The notes: generated by a model not told the origin, from the letters alone. Positions 1-14,527 are shown, numbered from the stretch's first letter. The stretch: 64,000 bases of DNA from Nymphaea colorata (GCF_008831285.2 NC_045139.1:28809206-28873205); one strand, 5' to 3'. A program made the numbers and translations.

Positions 1-428
1 TTGAGATGTACAAGTTTATTTTAGCTATACAACTTTGGATAAAATGAACTCATTAAGTGCAAATACATTCACAGTTCGAGCTAAATAATTCATTAATGAG
101 AACATATGAGCTCTGAATCCCGGACTAATGCACTAGCATAGAGCTACACCTCTCCAAACAAGGGTTCTTCGGTCTGAGCTTCACTGAAGGGTTTCTCAAG
201 CTCAGCTAATAAGAAAAAAAGAAAGGTTACATGACATGAAGAACAAACAACAAAATGTTATTTTACAAGCTGATGGAAATAAGAGGCAAGTAACATAGAC
301 TCTTCAAAAGGGTTGTTGTTCTCAAGTCAACACAACCCTGGTAGTGGACCATTTCCCTTTTTATTTCTGTCATATCATTGCTTGAATCGTAGCTTATTAA
401 TTATTGATTATTAGTTTTCTTGTTTGTT

Positions 429-431
<3 letters not shown>

Positions 432-459
<28 letters not shown>
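432..459. repeat. (TA)n microsatellite
   Basis: About 28 bp of pure TA repeat. Confidence 0.97.
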
Positions 460-463
<4 letters not shown>

Positions 464-485
464 GAAAAGTGAATGTGCTGCTCAC

Positions 486-571
486 GGTTGAGAGAAAAAC
501 AATGAGAAGATGATTGACATTTTCATCATTTAGTATGAGTTTATACATTTTTCTTCTTTTTTTTCTCAACC
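486..571. repeat. Short inverted-repeat (MITE-like) element, copy 1
   Basis: It starts GGTTGAGAGAAAAACAATGA and ends with the inverted form (TTTTTCTCAACC). Related copies lie at about 34766-34866 and 55166-55254. Confidence 0.5.
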
Positions 572-2129
572 ATCTATCATGATGGATCGGCTAGCCCTCA
601 TGAGTGAGATGGGTGACTCTGAATAGGCAAAGTGACCATTCTCTACCCATCTTTTCTTGAAAAGTGCTGCACACGCACCCACACCTGCATGCACACCAAG
701 CACCCATGCCTGTGTGACAAAAACATAACTGTCATTTTGAGTCATCAAAGATGATTGCATATGTTCCACGCTAGTGTATATTCAAATAAATAAATAAAAC
801 CTAACTTTCAAGGGAAGCCAATATGTTGAAATGGACCACATTACATAATTTTGCAACTATATCAGAAAAATCTTTAATTTAAAGGGGCATATTGGGACCT
901 CAAACTGGAACTTAGCCAACTACGACAACTTTCTATAGATGTGCTTAGCAATAAAACTCAAGGAATAAATTGTAGGATTTTGCCCAGTAAACTAAAATAT
1001 GGAAAACGTTATCTGCTATAAACTTCCAGACTAACCCAGCTCGCTGATGTGAGAAAACAGGTTATTCATGGGGCTATGTTAAACAACAAGGTTAAAGAAA
1101 GTATGTCAGGGACTGGTGCAATAAATATGCCATTTCTAGGCACCAGTTAATATGGAAAGAGTTGTAGCGTATCCTGGCTCAGCCCACATTTACAGTGCAC
1201 TAATTCATGATAGTTTATTTTGAAGATGACAAGTAATTTCTTAAAAATATTCTGGTTTTCAAACTTCAAAGCTATTTATTTTCTTTCAGCTATTACACTG
1301 AGCTTGCTTGATTTTATGATATTTTCACTGCATTAGGTGGAAATGACTGCAAAACATAGGAGATTAACACTAAGATGGATGACAATCATATATTGAACTA
1401 CTTGCAGACATACTCCACACAAAGAAGAACTAGTTGATTCATTGCAACCTCTTATATCAAAGAAACAAAGGTCAGACATCATGGACGGCATTTGGTAATT
1501 CCAGCTCTTAACATATATGCGTCTATATAGGCCTTTATTGGAGGTGACCAATCACATTTTCTTATTAAGATTTGGTTGATTGAAATCTCCAGTCATGACA
1601 TCAGGACATTTACGCAAGCTGATGAAACATCTTATAAGATTAAAGAAAGAACAAGGCAATATCAAGAACCAAGTTCCAGTGAAAATAGGATGCTTTTCCA
1701 GGTAATAAAGGAAAAATGATCCGATAAAAAATGTATAAGAAAAAGGGAAAGATGGCTCTGTTTGATAGAAAAAACAGTAGAAGCATTGTTGAATTATTAT
1801 GGGAGGAAAGAAAGTAAGAGAAATAGAAAAAAGTTCCTTTTCAAGCTGATTATCATTTACTGTAGAAATTTCTTTCCGAAAGAATTTAGTTGCATTACTT
1901 GGAAATTGCAACTGATGCACTTCCAATTGAGTTATAACTATCAACTTCTTGTTTCATTCAAAAGAGTTGATTAATGCAAAACAAAAGGCAAGAAACATAA
2001 AGATGCTAAAGATGCGAGAAGATATTAAGGAAGTTGGCAATAACAAGCCATCTGAAGTTCTAAACATCAAATAGTGCTCTATTACGCAATCACATAGGTT
2101 TAAGTTCATAAAATGATCACGTAGGCCCA

Positions 2130-3200
2130 AAGTAACACGGGTATGGCTAGGAGGGTGGAGTACCCGTCCGGTACCGGTACTACACCGGTATGGGTACGGG
2201 TACAGGCTTGGGTATGGGATGGTGCGGCGTTGACCGTATCGAGTACGGTCAACGTACCAAAGGCCGTATCCGTCCATTTTTGGATACGGTCAACTTTGAC
2301 TCAGTTCAAATCCATCCGTTTTTTATTTTTAACGATTATTTGATTTTAACTTTTAAAACCATTTTAACGTTAAAAAAAGAAACGAAACCCTTAAAACATT
2401 CGACTTTACTCTTTCTTACCTCTCACCGAGCGACGGCAGCTTCGAGCCTTCGACTGGCGATGACTTCTGTGAGTGTGCAGCGGCAGCGGCGACTGCGACC
2501 GGTGACGGCGACTGGCGACGGCAGCGGCGACCAGCGACAGCATTCGTTCCTCTTTCTCACGGTATTTTTTTTTCTTTCATTTTTCTTTTCATTTTCATCG
2601 GCTCCACCCCTGCCTTCACCACCGGCGATGATCGCCGACGGTGACTGCAACCACTTGCACACTCGCAGGAAGCCCTCTCCTACTGCTCGATCCTTGCCTG
2701 AATATTGAAACCTCTTTCGACAGTGTCATGTTATCGAAACAGAATTTATATTTAATGTGAGCTCTCTTTTTTCTTGTAGTATTAGCCTTTTTTAACTGCC
2801 GTGCCCTTTTAGATGATCTTTTTTTGTTCCCTTTATTTTATTATTTAGTTCTTTACTATCTTTGCAGTTAAAAGCATGAAACAGAGCACACACGGAGAAG
2901 TAAAAAGGAATAGGCAGGGGAACTTGGCTGTCATTTTAGTAGTGTTTGTAGGTAGCTCACAAGTTAGGGTACAGACCAACTATGCATCGTTTTCCTTCTA
3001 TGCTTATTTGAGCGCCCACTGAACTGGTCTCAACTATCAAACCATTTGTCTAAGCACAAGATGCTGCGCTTAATCTTGTGATGCGACCAACTATTATTTT
3101 TTCAGTTGGATGTGTACAGCCGTACCCCGTACCCAAGTTTTTTAAAAATGGTCCGTACCCATGACACTCGTACCTATACCCGTACCTATGTGACAGAGGC
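2130..3200. mobile_element. hAT-like non-autonomous DNA element, about 1.07 kb
   Basis: An exact 8-bp direct repeat TAGGCCCA flanks it (2122-2129 and 3201-3208), the target size of hAT elements. The ends are imperfect inverted repeats (GTAACACGGGTATGG on the left, GTCACATAGGTACGG inverted on the right), followed inward by GTACC/GGTAC-rich subterminal DNA. The centre (about 2420-2700) is unusually G+C-rich, with repeated CGGCGAC-type triplets, and may be captured host DNA. No transposase is visible. Confidence 0.6.
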
Positions 3201-3208
3201 TAGGCCCA

Positions 3209-4897
3209 TTGTTAGCCTAGATACAGCAGGAGCCATGTGTTCATAAGCTATATTTGTACATTCTGGAACTAGAGAATGACATAAGGATTTTGTCATTGAT
3301 AATCATTATGTGCTTTCCTTTTGAATGTTGAATAGAAATTGTTAAGTGTGTCGAGGCTTGACTCCTGTACATCCAGTATGCTGACGATGATGCAAACGGA
3401 GAAATAAAAAAGCGGTTCATTGTTATTTCTTATGCATGATTTATTGCAAAATAAAACTTCATATTTCCTGGTTTTTTGGGGCCCACAGTATCTAAATTAA
3501 CCCAAAAAAACAAGCATATACTTCACAAAGTGTAGACGATAATGGGACATCTAGAAATGACTGATGCACTGAGGAAATCCAAACTATAATTTTCAATCAT
3601 GAAAAAAGAAGACCCTGTACTTCACGAAATATTTTCTTTCATCATATTATATCCAAATTTCTGCTGGTTAAATAAAAGTAACAATTCATATTTCATAGTA
3701 CTTCATTGCACATTCTCCCGTTACATTGTTATTGCTTGATAAAAAAGTACTTGACTTTTGGAACTTTCACAGTTTTTTTTGTTCCTTGTTCTCCAAATAT
3801 CCATTTAACACATTAGATCTGCAATGCTCTTGTTTCTGGTTTCTCCTTTGGCTCATAAATAGCTATTCGATTACAGGTAACTACTTGTCATTCTTTACCA
3901 TTATAACAACATAAATTGCTGACTGAAAGTTTGAAACTCATTTCAGTTGCAAGATGGTTATGTTGGAATGAACAAACATGACAATGACTGGAATTTAGAT
4001 TAGCAGCAATATGACTTTGTGCTGACCTAAAGAAGAACTTTTTTCAGCTCCCTTCCAAAGAAAGATCGAACAGTAGCCATTTGAGCACCTCATCTGCATG
4101 CACATACTCACAACCAAACACATGCTTGTGCTTTTTTGGGGGTGGGTGGGGGTGGGGGCTGATGGGAGGGTAAGATAAGAAAACACACATACACAGACAT
4201 ATAGAAATAGCGTAGGAAAGAGCCACATCGAAACTTCACACGGTTGGATATATTATCAAAGGGACGCTCAGTTAATTCCAATATAAGGGAGGAAAAACAA
4301 AATCCCGAGTTCTCTAACAGAAACTAAAAGTTCTCAACTATTCTAAACTCCTTGTCTGCACATGAAGAGGAAAAAATAGAAGAAAAGAAACGGTTATAGT
4401 AACTGCATCACACAGAGAAAATTCAGAAATACCAAAATATACAGGAATTCTCACACAAAAGAAGGGTAACCTCAAATTATTCTATTAGTTCAACAAAAAG
4501 GAGCGAACCAACATATGGGAACATGAAAAAGTAATATCAGCACGGAGAGATATCCACTCAAACAAAGAGCAAGCTCAATCTAATGGAAGGACAAAGCGAC
4601 CAACAAATCGATGCCCCAATATCTCATTATTATCAAGCAATAGGAATGCCACAATTAGAAAACCACGAAAAGCTCATGATCAGTGGAAGCTGCTGACATA
4701 ATAAGAACATCAAGCTCAAATTTATACGGAACACCGCAAACAACAGACCAAATGCCTCAAACTGTCTCTAAATATTCAAAGAACAACGCCACCAACATCA
4801 GCAAACCCAGAGGACCACCAAATATGCAATTGCGTAACAGATCAGACCATCCAAATTTCAAGAAAAACTTCCGTCTGTGTCTGTCTGTGGGGGCATT

Positions 4898-4956
<59 letters not shown>

Positions 4957-7900
4957 AAGACCTGAGATCCTGCACTGAATCAGATCCTCCCTGGCTTAGC
5001 GAAGCGGAATGGAACCTAGTAAGGCTGCCATCAAACGATCAAGAGGAAGAGGATGATGAGAAAAAGAGGAAAAAAAAAGGATGAAAATCTGGACTTAGCC
5101 TTTTGTGACGTTCAGGTTCGTCCTGCCCACTTCTTGGGTTCAAGTTTCTTAGAACATTACCAGCGATCACTTGTATATATTGTTACTCTTCTCTAACAAA
5201 AATGAATCAGCAAAAAGTTCACTGGCGTTGTGGTCACTTCTTGTGCAGTTACTTACGAAACCATGTACAATTGACCCTTAAACATAAATACATGGCTTAT
5301 TTAAAAGGAAACTGTGTAGATGTAATTTAAGACGATTGACTGCATAGGAACTAAATTTTTAGTCATAGCTTTCTTATATAGAAAATATGTTCTTATAGTT
5401 GCCAATTTTGATACGTTATCTTATCTTCACATACAGTGTATGAGTTCAAAGGTCTATTCTTGTTAAATCTTATGTTCAGATGAAGGGGGGGAAGTCTATT
5501 CTCGTTATGTCATCTATGTAATAGTCAATCTCATGAAATAGCAAGATTTGTGGAGGTTAAGAAAAAGAATTGGAGTTCGGCCACGGATTTCTGTTTTTCA
5601 AGAGATTAGATCATGTGAGGGATGACAAAATACAGCACAAAGTGCCCTCTAGAACTGCAGACTACCCATCTCATGCAGGCCCCCAAATTCTGCGGAATTC
5701 TGCTACTCCATGCATGATGCAATTAATATCTTTTGTGAGACGGGAAACCGTGGTCGTGTCGTCTACTGAGTCAGGTCAGGTGGATTGGCGATCCACAAAA
5801 TCTGCGACATTTTAATGCGGCGACCTGCTCGGCACACTACATTGCATCCTTAATGAAATAAAACGAAGGGTATACGCCCCTTGGCAATGACCCTACAGGA
5901 TCTCACTCCAAAGCAGCTTGTCCATGCAAAAAAAAAAAAGAGATTTGTATGCTGAGAAGAAATGGATGGTCACATACAACAACAAGAAGCTTTTTGTTTT
6001 AAAAATGATTGACTTGCCTACTTGGCTACAAATATCACGGAACTTGGTAACCATGCGCCCGAGTTCATGTACTCCCCCCGTTTTACTTAAAAGTATGCGA
6101 ACGAATTAAAATTTTGGTTTATGCTTTTCAACGAAGATTACAAATTTGACATATTAAACAGGAAACTAGTGAAAAATGAGAATCATGCACGTCAAGCTGG
6201 TCTCTGTCATTTAATATCCTTGGACCTTCTGTCTGGCACAACCTTGCGTCTAAAGGACGGTAAATTGGTGAGAAGCATGAGCGTGGCAGAGCAATAAAGT
6301 TTGTTTACTATTGATGTTTGTGCAAGAACATTTTCTAGCTAATTTGGCCAATAACGAGAAATGGGTACACAGGATTGAACAAAACAAACACCGATTTTTG
6401 TTTGGTTTGGGGTGGGGTGTTGTTGTGGGGTAAGAATAAAACAAAGCAAATCTAGATCTAGATCTGAGGTTGATTTAAGATCCCTTTTATGTGGGATCCA
6501 CAGTATAAGCAAACACTTGATTTTATCATTATGTGAAAAAAAAGATTTGTGATATTTCTCAGTTTATGGTGAAAACTTCATGTTTGAGATCGGACGGAAG
6601 GGGGGTCTAACCTAAATCTGTGTATTTGAGATTTCCAATGATCATAAATTACCTCATATCTCAATCCTAAGACTATCAAACGCTAAGTTCTTTTGGTAAG
6701 ACTTGCAGAGATTAGTACACTTGTAATTTCAAATGCCATTTGCCTCTTTCATGCCGGAGGAAGTTGTTTGAGAATTACGTTGACAACTTGATCGCCAAAA
6801 TGTAACGTCTCAAAAGTTGAGCAACTTTTATTTGTATTTCATCAATCATGCGTAGCTGGCTTATAGTTTCCTGGATATGAAAGGTCCAACACCATGTGTT
6901 CCCGGAAGACTATGAAAATCTGATGTACAGATCAAATTTTATAGTTATTTTACAATTAATGGTGTAACCATTCTCGAGTCGTGCCATCCGTATGGGTACC
7001 CATGCATGAAACACTAGGCAGCACGAACAGAACATCCTGTATGTGCATGTATACATGTCCACTACCGGAAGAAGGCAACGAACATTAATCCATTTCTCTT
7101 TATCATCTTCTCGTGACTTTTTTCTAGTATTTGAGAACATCCCTGTATGCAATTCATCCTTCTTTAGGAGGAACCTGATACTAGATCATCAGTTACCATA
7201 CATAGGCAGGTAATTTCAGATTTTCGAGTATAAGCATTTTTTTTATTAGAAAAAAACATGATGAAGACTTTGTTCCTAATAAAAAGACCAGGATAAAGGT
7301 ACTTATACCGTCGACTTGGCAGCATGTTGAGACACCAAGAATTCACAATTGTTCACAGCCCACAAAAAGGTTGGAAATACATAAAGGATGGGGTGGATGT
7401 CAAACCCTTAGACTCATCGCTAATAATCTTGACAGGAATTGGTTACTATAACTTCCTAATTCTTCACCAATTTTGAACCGTTTGATTTTAAGATCCTCAT
7501 AAATTTAAATTTTTATTTGTATATAAGATTTCACTGAGTTTTTGTCACTCCCATCGATCGATCTGAGTTCATCCGTCAGGCCCAATTGGGAAATCACAAA
7601 CAAACAGGCGGATGGCTACAAATAATGGTTGGGCAACATCAAACTGATACGGTGGAGGAGGAAGATGAAAAAGCTGCCCACAAGAAAATGCAAACGATAG
7701 CTACATTACAAAAGCAAAGAAAGAAAGAACGTAGAGGAAATGGGATTTGCGAAGGAAGAGGTCATGAGACAGGAATTCCATGAAGATGAGAATGGGAGAA
7801 ATCAGCAGCTGAGACTTTTGATTTTCAGAGGAGCTGTCGCCCGGCCGGCGCTATAAGAGTTTTAAGGTTTTCTGGCACTCAGTTCAAGTTGGTAGAACTT

Positions 7901-10900
7901 AAAGTTTCTTGGTACGAACTCCCTTCCCTGCAATGGTGAAACATAGTGCAATCAAATGGAAGTAGAAGAAGGAACAACTTTTCTGCCCGTCACTCTGTCT
8001 TAATTGGGGCCGTAAGTCCCTCTTTGTGTTTAAATCCAACCTTACCTGTTCCTTCTTGGGCATATCTCCGCCCCTTTTAAGCATTTATTCATGCTGCTGT
8101 TCGACAGCTTTTTGGATGACATTAATGGTTGTTACGATTAAAAGGCAATCCCCAATTATATAAATAGTTGCTCGATCGCTTTACGAAAACATAATGCATC
8201 CTACATCTATGGTGGAGAGCATATGGAGAGGCATCCAAAAATGATGCTAAGGTGGTGATGGTGGACCAAGTTTTCACCATTTGCTTTTTCATAGCATCGT
8301 CCACGTAAATTACGGTGATGCGGGTAAGTGCATAGAAGTTTTACCCCTTCCGCCGCAGCTAGGGTTCATTCAACTCTTCTCTTCTCTCTCTTTAAGGTTG
8401 CATTTGATAGCTTCCGATGATAACTCTGTGACTGTGGTGCATACAACAGTAAAATAAAAACAAATGAAGCCCCTCGTGAGTTCCACTCGTTGCACAACTC
8501 TAAATTAATTAAATGTTGGCTGGAGTACTGTAGTGAACACGTCTGTCCACCTTTTCTTCCATATTTTGATCGAGAAGAAACGTTCTTCCCCTGTCAGGGC
8601 ATTTTCTCAACTGCACACCACCACATATACCTCTCCGTTTCTTTACCCAAAAAGAGAACTCTGTCCAGTGTTTAATTCTTGCCTGTCTTCCTTTCCTGGA
8701 ACATGCATCGATACGGGCATCCCATACTGGCTGGCTTCACTTTTAGCCGTGCAAATGTTTCTCAAAGTTTGGAGACCACACCTTATCGTTAGCTAATACA
8801 TCATCAATGTTGTACCTTACTTTCTTTTCTCAATATGCATAGCTAAGATGTTTATAATGGATTCCTTAGCTTTTCTTGTATCTTTTTTCTCTTTTATCTG
8901 CAGTACTACGGGTGCTCGTAATGGTGCTCTATTACTTTGCTCTCTTCTGTTCTGCATGGTAACAGAAAACCCTTTCAAGGGCATGCTTGCTTAATGGACC
9001 CTTGAGCCCCGTCCCGTGTCAAGCTTTGCAAGGAGGAAATGTAAAAATTGGATAACAGTACTACAACTTAAATCTAAGTTCTTTGCCTTGATTTTATGTG
9101 GCCTTAGAAATCCCATGACTCTCTCTTACACACAGCTCAAAACAGTGCATACTGCATTGCATTAGGTTGGATGCGTGGAAGTTAAAGCGGACCGATGATG
9201 TCCGGCGGGTGGCTGTGAGTGGAATGAATTCCCATTGGCCGTAGGGATTCACCTTCCATATATATAACCATTAAATATCTTTTCCTTTCCACGAGTCATC
9301 AATCTTGTATTATAGAGAATTGTTGTGAAAAAGAAAGGCAGGGAAAGCCCATCCTTAGATATGAATGTGAATGTGCGTGCGATAGAGAGGAAGAGTATAC
9401 AACAATACTTAACGGACACGGCTTGTCCTTTCAGTCTCGTGAGTAAAAAGAGGGAATCTACCTAAGCAGTGGAACGGAATTCTATACAAATCGAGGGAGA
9501 TATGATCCACTTCCAACATAAACCCTAACAATTGAAGGCTCCGGGATGAGTCTGAACGAGGGGTTAACTGATGTGACAACCGCACTTTTCTTTTGAAAGA
9601 AAAAAAAAAAAAAAAAGGGAAAGCTTCATTGCTTTTTGAGCTCACCATTAGCCCACGCGTTTGAAGACAATCAGGGGAACTTTATGTGGGTCCGGCATTT
9701 TCACGGTAAACTGTAACTCTGATCATTCGCAAATGCACACGACGGTGATATCATGCCTACCCATTATAAAGCTTACGATTAAAATCATAAAAAAAAGTAG
9801 GCAACCTTCAATGATGACGACCGCTCATCGAATTCCATTCCACTTCAGTAACATAAATCCCCAAAACCATGCTCTAACTATTTACGTCTCAGGGTGCGGC
9901 AGAGGAGATCCGATGAGCCCCTGTACGCACGCCGAGAGGATGACGGAGTCTGGACATCATCTTCGCGTAAGATGGTAAAAAAAGTGAAGTTACAGCTTAA
10001 GGTGAGAAACTGTGGAATTTGCTGTTCTATATCACGCAATGGAATCTTTTGGGCACTGTCCTTTTCATGCTTTTCTCTTAACATTCTATGTGGTCAAAAA
10101 CCAGGTTGTTTTTCTTGCTGCATATTGCTTTTGGATTTAGCAGATCAACTTTTTATGGGGCCTCGGGAATAATTTTCTTGGGCACTGCTTGTTTTACTTT
10201 TAATCACAATGATGACCCCATCTGGTTTGAGAGACCCTCCCGTCGCTCTACCGCCCAAAGAAGGCTGTTTGGAATTTGATCCAATGCGGTTCTCCACTTT
10301 TTCGTGGAATAAATTAAAGCAAGCAAGTAGTTGGAAGTAGAGCAGCTGCTTAAAAGAAGGAGAGAATAACCAAATAAAGGTGCGCAAGGAAGAAAGGAAG
10401 GACTTCCAGTAGTAGTCCTTTCCTGTTCTGAGTCTTTGATTCGATCTCAAGGAAGAGATAGAAACGACCATTCGAGTTAAATCATATTCCTTTTCACTTT
10501 GGTCGCGTTACATTTCTGCAAGAACTTGAGCAAGACCTGCTGCTATGTTATGGAAGAACCCCTGGCTCTCTTCTGCAAAGACCATGGTTCCCTATTTCGT
10601 GATTGACGGCTACAAAAGTACGTGTTGAAACTTTTGTGACATTTCAACTTTGTTTCCTTTTACTATCTTCTTTTTACTGAAAAGTAAATCACACTAGAGT
10701 GGTAGAAATGGAAAATCTCCCGAGAATCTTTCTCAGATGTATCCAGAAATCTCTCCATTTTCTTTTGAACATATTCTTCTGAATTTGTATGATGGGCAAG
10801 GAATAACTCTGTATGAATTGGTTCCATTCAATGTCCCAATCAAATTTCATTTTTGTGTGTAGTATTCTAAGCAATTCCTTTGCAAACAAAGGCTTTCGTG

Positions 10901-12758
10901 AAGTTCATTGTTTAGCGTCTCTTCCAACTTTTTTGAAGCAGCACAGGATGCATGCCACCTCGGTATCCTAGTAAAAGAGGGGAAGGGGGGGCGCAGAAAA
11001 AGAATTGTGTAACAAAGATATAAAGTAACGCCTGATTCTTGATAGCAGACCAACTGAATGTGTAGGTGCACCACCATGGATGGCGTGCAAGTGACAAGAA
11101 GAGAATGTAAAGGGTGTCAAGTTGAAGACGCTATATCATGTCTTAACTATGTCATTTTTGTTGCCTGAGCTTTTCCATGCTATTGTCTTCGGAAGACATG
11201 GCGGTAAGTGTTCACTTTAATGATAAAAAGAACAGAACAACGGAAGGAGTGGGGCTTTGATGCTTACGCAGTTCCTTTCAAGATCAAGAGCGTTACGTTA
11301 ACAGTAGCGATCTTGCTAATTACAAGAGATAGTTCAAAGCTATAACCTGAAACTAAATAGGGTGGATGAGACCTTGTTTGCCTTTTCCGGATTTGCTGTC
11401 AGCCATTAACTTCTACCTTTTATTTTGGCGTTCAATCCACGAGTTCATGGTTGATTCCAAATAGTTGTTCTTTACGGATAGACCATTTTAGTTATTTGAA
11501 AAGTGCACATGCATTATCACATTTTTATTTGGTTATTTTCCAATAGGGGTTTAAACTATTTGACTGGAAACCTATAACTAGTAGTAGGATATGTGCGAAG
11601 ATCTGAATTTTTGTTAAAATGGAAACCGAAGATGTCTCTTTACTGTCGATGGATTCACATGTAATAAATTGGTGAAAGGGACGAAATAAAAAGCTGTCTT
11701 CTGAATTTAATTACAGAAAAAGCAGCTTTCGGACCCAAAAGTTACACAAGGATGAAAAAAAATCATAATAAAACACGTATAACCATTTCAATTTTCTCTG
11801 CCCGAAGCAGAAGAAGCCAACACAAACCTAACATTCTAATGATTTGCTAATATAATAAAAGAAAAGAATAACAGGACAAGAATTCAGATAGCATAATAAC
11901 ACTAGGCAGAATTCCCAATAGGCGTGAATCTAGGGTGATGTCCCCATTATAAGATGCTCAACTAGATTAGTCACCCATCGATAAACAAATCCAACCGTAT
12001 CATTCCTAATCTCCTCACTGCTTCTCGATTCCACTACTTGCTTGGAGAAAAGTAATGATTTTCATTATTCCCCTACGGTAAAATTCCTGCTGGCGACTTT
12101 CCTTTTCCAATTTCTTAGCATCAAAGTTAAGCAGTGAAGCGAACTCATGTGTGTTTATAAGGTATACCTGATAAGGGGTCTGCTCATTGGGATGTGGAGA
12201 GAAATTAGATCCCCCAAATTCATTATGGTGGGGTAGTCCTAGGAGCAAAGGAATCAAAGAAAGAGTGTGAGCAGAAGTAGGCAAACAAGAAGAAGACAGG
12301 GCCACTTTTGCGCCTTTGTTTCTCTTCTCCTTTTTTGTTTTCCTAATCTTCATCTACTTACTGTATTTCAGACTCGGTCGAAGTTCGATTGTTCCTTTTG
12401 CTCTTTACTGCATCAAAGATTCTCGCTTCAAGTCAAAGAAAGAAGCACTAGGAGAATTGGTGAGAAGGGGGGAAGGAAGAACCAGAAACTCATGCATATA
12501 TTCTTGCAAGAAGCCCACTTCTTCGATTAAGATATGCTCGAAGAACAATGACTTATAAATGATACCCCTACGGGCTGAGTTGTCAAGCCATTGAGGAATA
12601 CTCAGAAGCATAGGTGGACGGCACCACAGAGCATCAACTTTATAGAGGAACTCTGGATCGTCTACCTGATCCCAGAAAGTCTGTGATCAACTCCACCCTG
12701 TGGAGAATGTGCTAACCAAGTAGACAAACGGCCCCTTCAGTGAGCACCGTCGGGCAGC
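3209..12758. other. Long stretch with no supported gene
   Basis: No frame resembles a known family and none is long. It contains the (GT)n(GA)n tract, poly-purine and poly-pyrimidine runs, and a small GATCTAGATCTAGATCTGAG repeat near 6452. The last 500 bases may hold the leader of the MYB-CC gene. Old transposon debris beyond recognition by eye is likely. Confidence 0.45.
4899..4952. repeat. Compound (GT)n(GA)n microsatellite
   Basis: About 22 bp of GT followed directly by about 32 bp of GA. Confidence 0.97.
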
Positions 12759-14413
12759 ATGAGTAATGGTAAGTTCAATGGAGACATGGGGCTCATGCTA
12801 TCCACTGATCCAAAGCCCAGACTTAGATGGACGCCGGAGCTTCATCAACGCTTCGTGGAAGCAGTTGCTCACCTTGGTGGTGCTGACAGTAAGTATACAG
12901 CAACTGCGGTGGAGGAATGCCCATCCTTCTACTGTCAACTAAAAGAGCTTTAATTTTTAATGGGGCCTTTACTCTTCTGGCAGAGGCAACACCGAAGTCA
13001 TTGATGAGAGTAATGAGGGTTCCTGGGCTAACACTGTACCACCTCAAGAGCCATTTGCAGGTATGAGCTCTCTATTTTTCATAAATATATGACTGAAGAA
13101 GGTGTGAGCAAAGAACAAAAATTAATTGTGCTTTCTTGATGGTTGCAGAAATACAGGCTTGGTAAGAACTTGAGTACAGAAAACCGCAGCTTTATTAACA
13201 AGGAAGGTAATACTTAAGCCTCCCAACCATTTTTTTCTTCTGAGATGATTGCTATTACCTTTTTTCTTATGTGGAACTTCTGTGATTGTACTACAATGAC
13301 AGGTTACAGACTGAATCATTTCGATGGTAATGGCTATGCAAATGGTGGCTCCGATATGGTGGAAACACATATGCAACATCAATTGAATGAGTAGGAGGCT
13401 ACACCAATCTTTCCATCTGCTTGCAATAATGTTTCTCCTTTTCTTTTCTCCTTTCATAACTTATTAAAAGGACACTATTATTGATACGGCTTTATATCTT
13501 AGAAACCTGCCAATCAATGAAGCACTGAGGTTGCAAATTGAGGTGCAGAAAAAACTACACGAGCAAATTGAGGTGAAACCATTAGTTGATTCATTGATGT
13601 TTTTGGTGTCCCCCACTCCCCCAATGCCCCGACTCTCTCTTCTATTTATGTTTGAAGACAAAGTGTGTACTTGATCTAGGTGCAGAAGCACTTGCAACTT
13701 CGAATTGAAGCCCAGGGAAAATACTTACAAGCAGTACTACAGAAGGCCCAGGAGGCACTCTCTAACAAAAGTTCGGTTTCTCTTGGATTTGAGAATGTAA
13801 ATTCAGAGCTCTTGAAAATTGGCTCTAAGGTAATGAATGGTTGTTTGTGTTTCTAGTTGAACTACCAAAGCAGCAGATATTGATTTGCTTGCATAATTCG
13901 AAATTGTTGTGAATTTACGTGATCTTGTGCTCCTTTCAGCAATCTCCGTTCATGGATAGTTCCATTGACAGCTGCATAACGTCATTAGAGAGTTCAGAAA
14001 GAAATGATCAAAGACTAAAGTTAAGCATAAGCACGTTGGGTCTGCAACCTCCACAAGTGAACTCAGTGCACCACCAAAGAGGAAGCCAACAGAACCAGAA
14101 AGGTCGTTCTTTTCACGATCCATTAATGGGCAGTCACCAAGAGTGGCCTTCCTTTCAAGCACCGAATACCGGCATGTCGATCATGAGAATGAGGATGAAC
14201 AAAAGAAGCTGCAGCACCTTGTCTGATGCAAGGGGAAGTGATATAGATGTAGATGGCACGTCTGTGGAGCAACCACTTAGTAAGAGGACTTCTGAGCTGG
14301 AAAGAAAGGTTGATCCGTTAAAACAATGGTGCGTATATTCTGGAGCTGAAGAGGCTCTTGACCTGAATGCCAAAACCAAAGAAATAGACCTCAATGGTTT
14401 TTGTTTCAACTAA
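12759..14413 (+). CDS. MYB-CC (GARP, PHR1-like/PHL) transcription factor, seven exons
   Basis: Exons 12759-12888, 12984-13060, 13149-13206, 13303-13390, 13503-13572, 13680-13829 and 13940-14413 join in frame at GT-AG sites to give 348 residues. Residues 18-75 form the single GARP-type Myb repeat, beginning KPRLRWTPELH and ending SHLQKYRLGK (66-75). Residues 118-165 form the MYB-CC coiled coil (LHEQIEVQ at 136, then QLRIEAQGKYLQ at 147). The C-terminal exon is polar and carries an LDLN motif near the end. The family binds DNA as dimers in the nucleus; PHR1-type members act in phosphate starvation, and the MYR1/MYR2 (PHL2/3) and APL members act in flowering or phloem identity. The coil and the early LSTDPKPRLRW resemble the MYR/PHL group most, but the exact orthologue is not settled. 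Residue 55 is Arg where the family usually has Gly. The start follows the family pattern; a non-coding upstream exon is possible. Confidence 0.93.
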
Positions 14414-14527
14414 AACATCAGAGTTCTTAGTATTTCCTTTAATGGAGAGGGAGCGAGCGAAAGAGAGTATGTTTCAGAAATTGAGACAATTCAGTTTTCA
14501 CGGATATTCGGAGTCCAATATAGTAAT

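Larger units (their letters stand above)
1..2121. other. Gene-free stretch, left edge
   Basis: Only short frames without family resemblance are present. It holds the (TA)n tract and one MITE-like element. I see no exon with supporting splice sites and no RNA gene. Confidence 0.5.

Noticed and set aside
1552-2277. Overlapping reading frames of 107-130 codons on the minus strand
   Set aside because: They are A+T-rich or lie in the GTACC-rich transposon end; no family resemblance, splice support or codon pattern.
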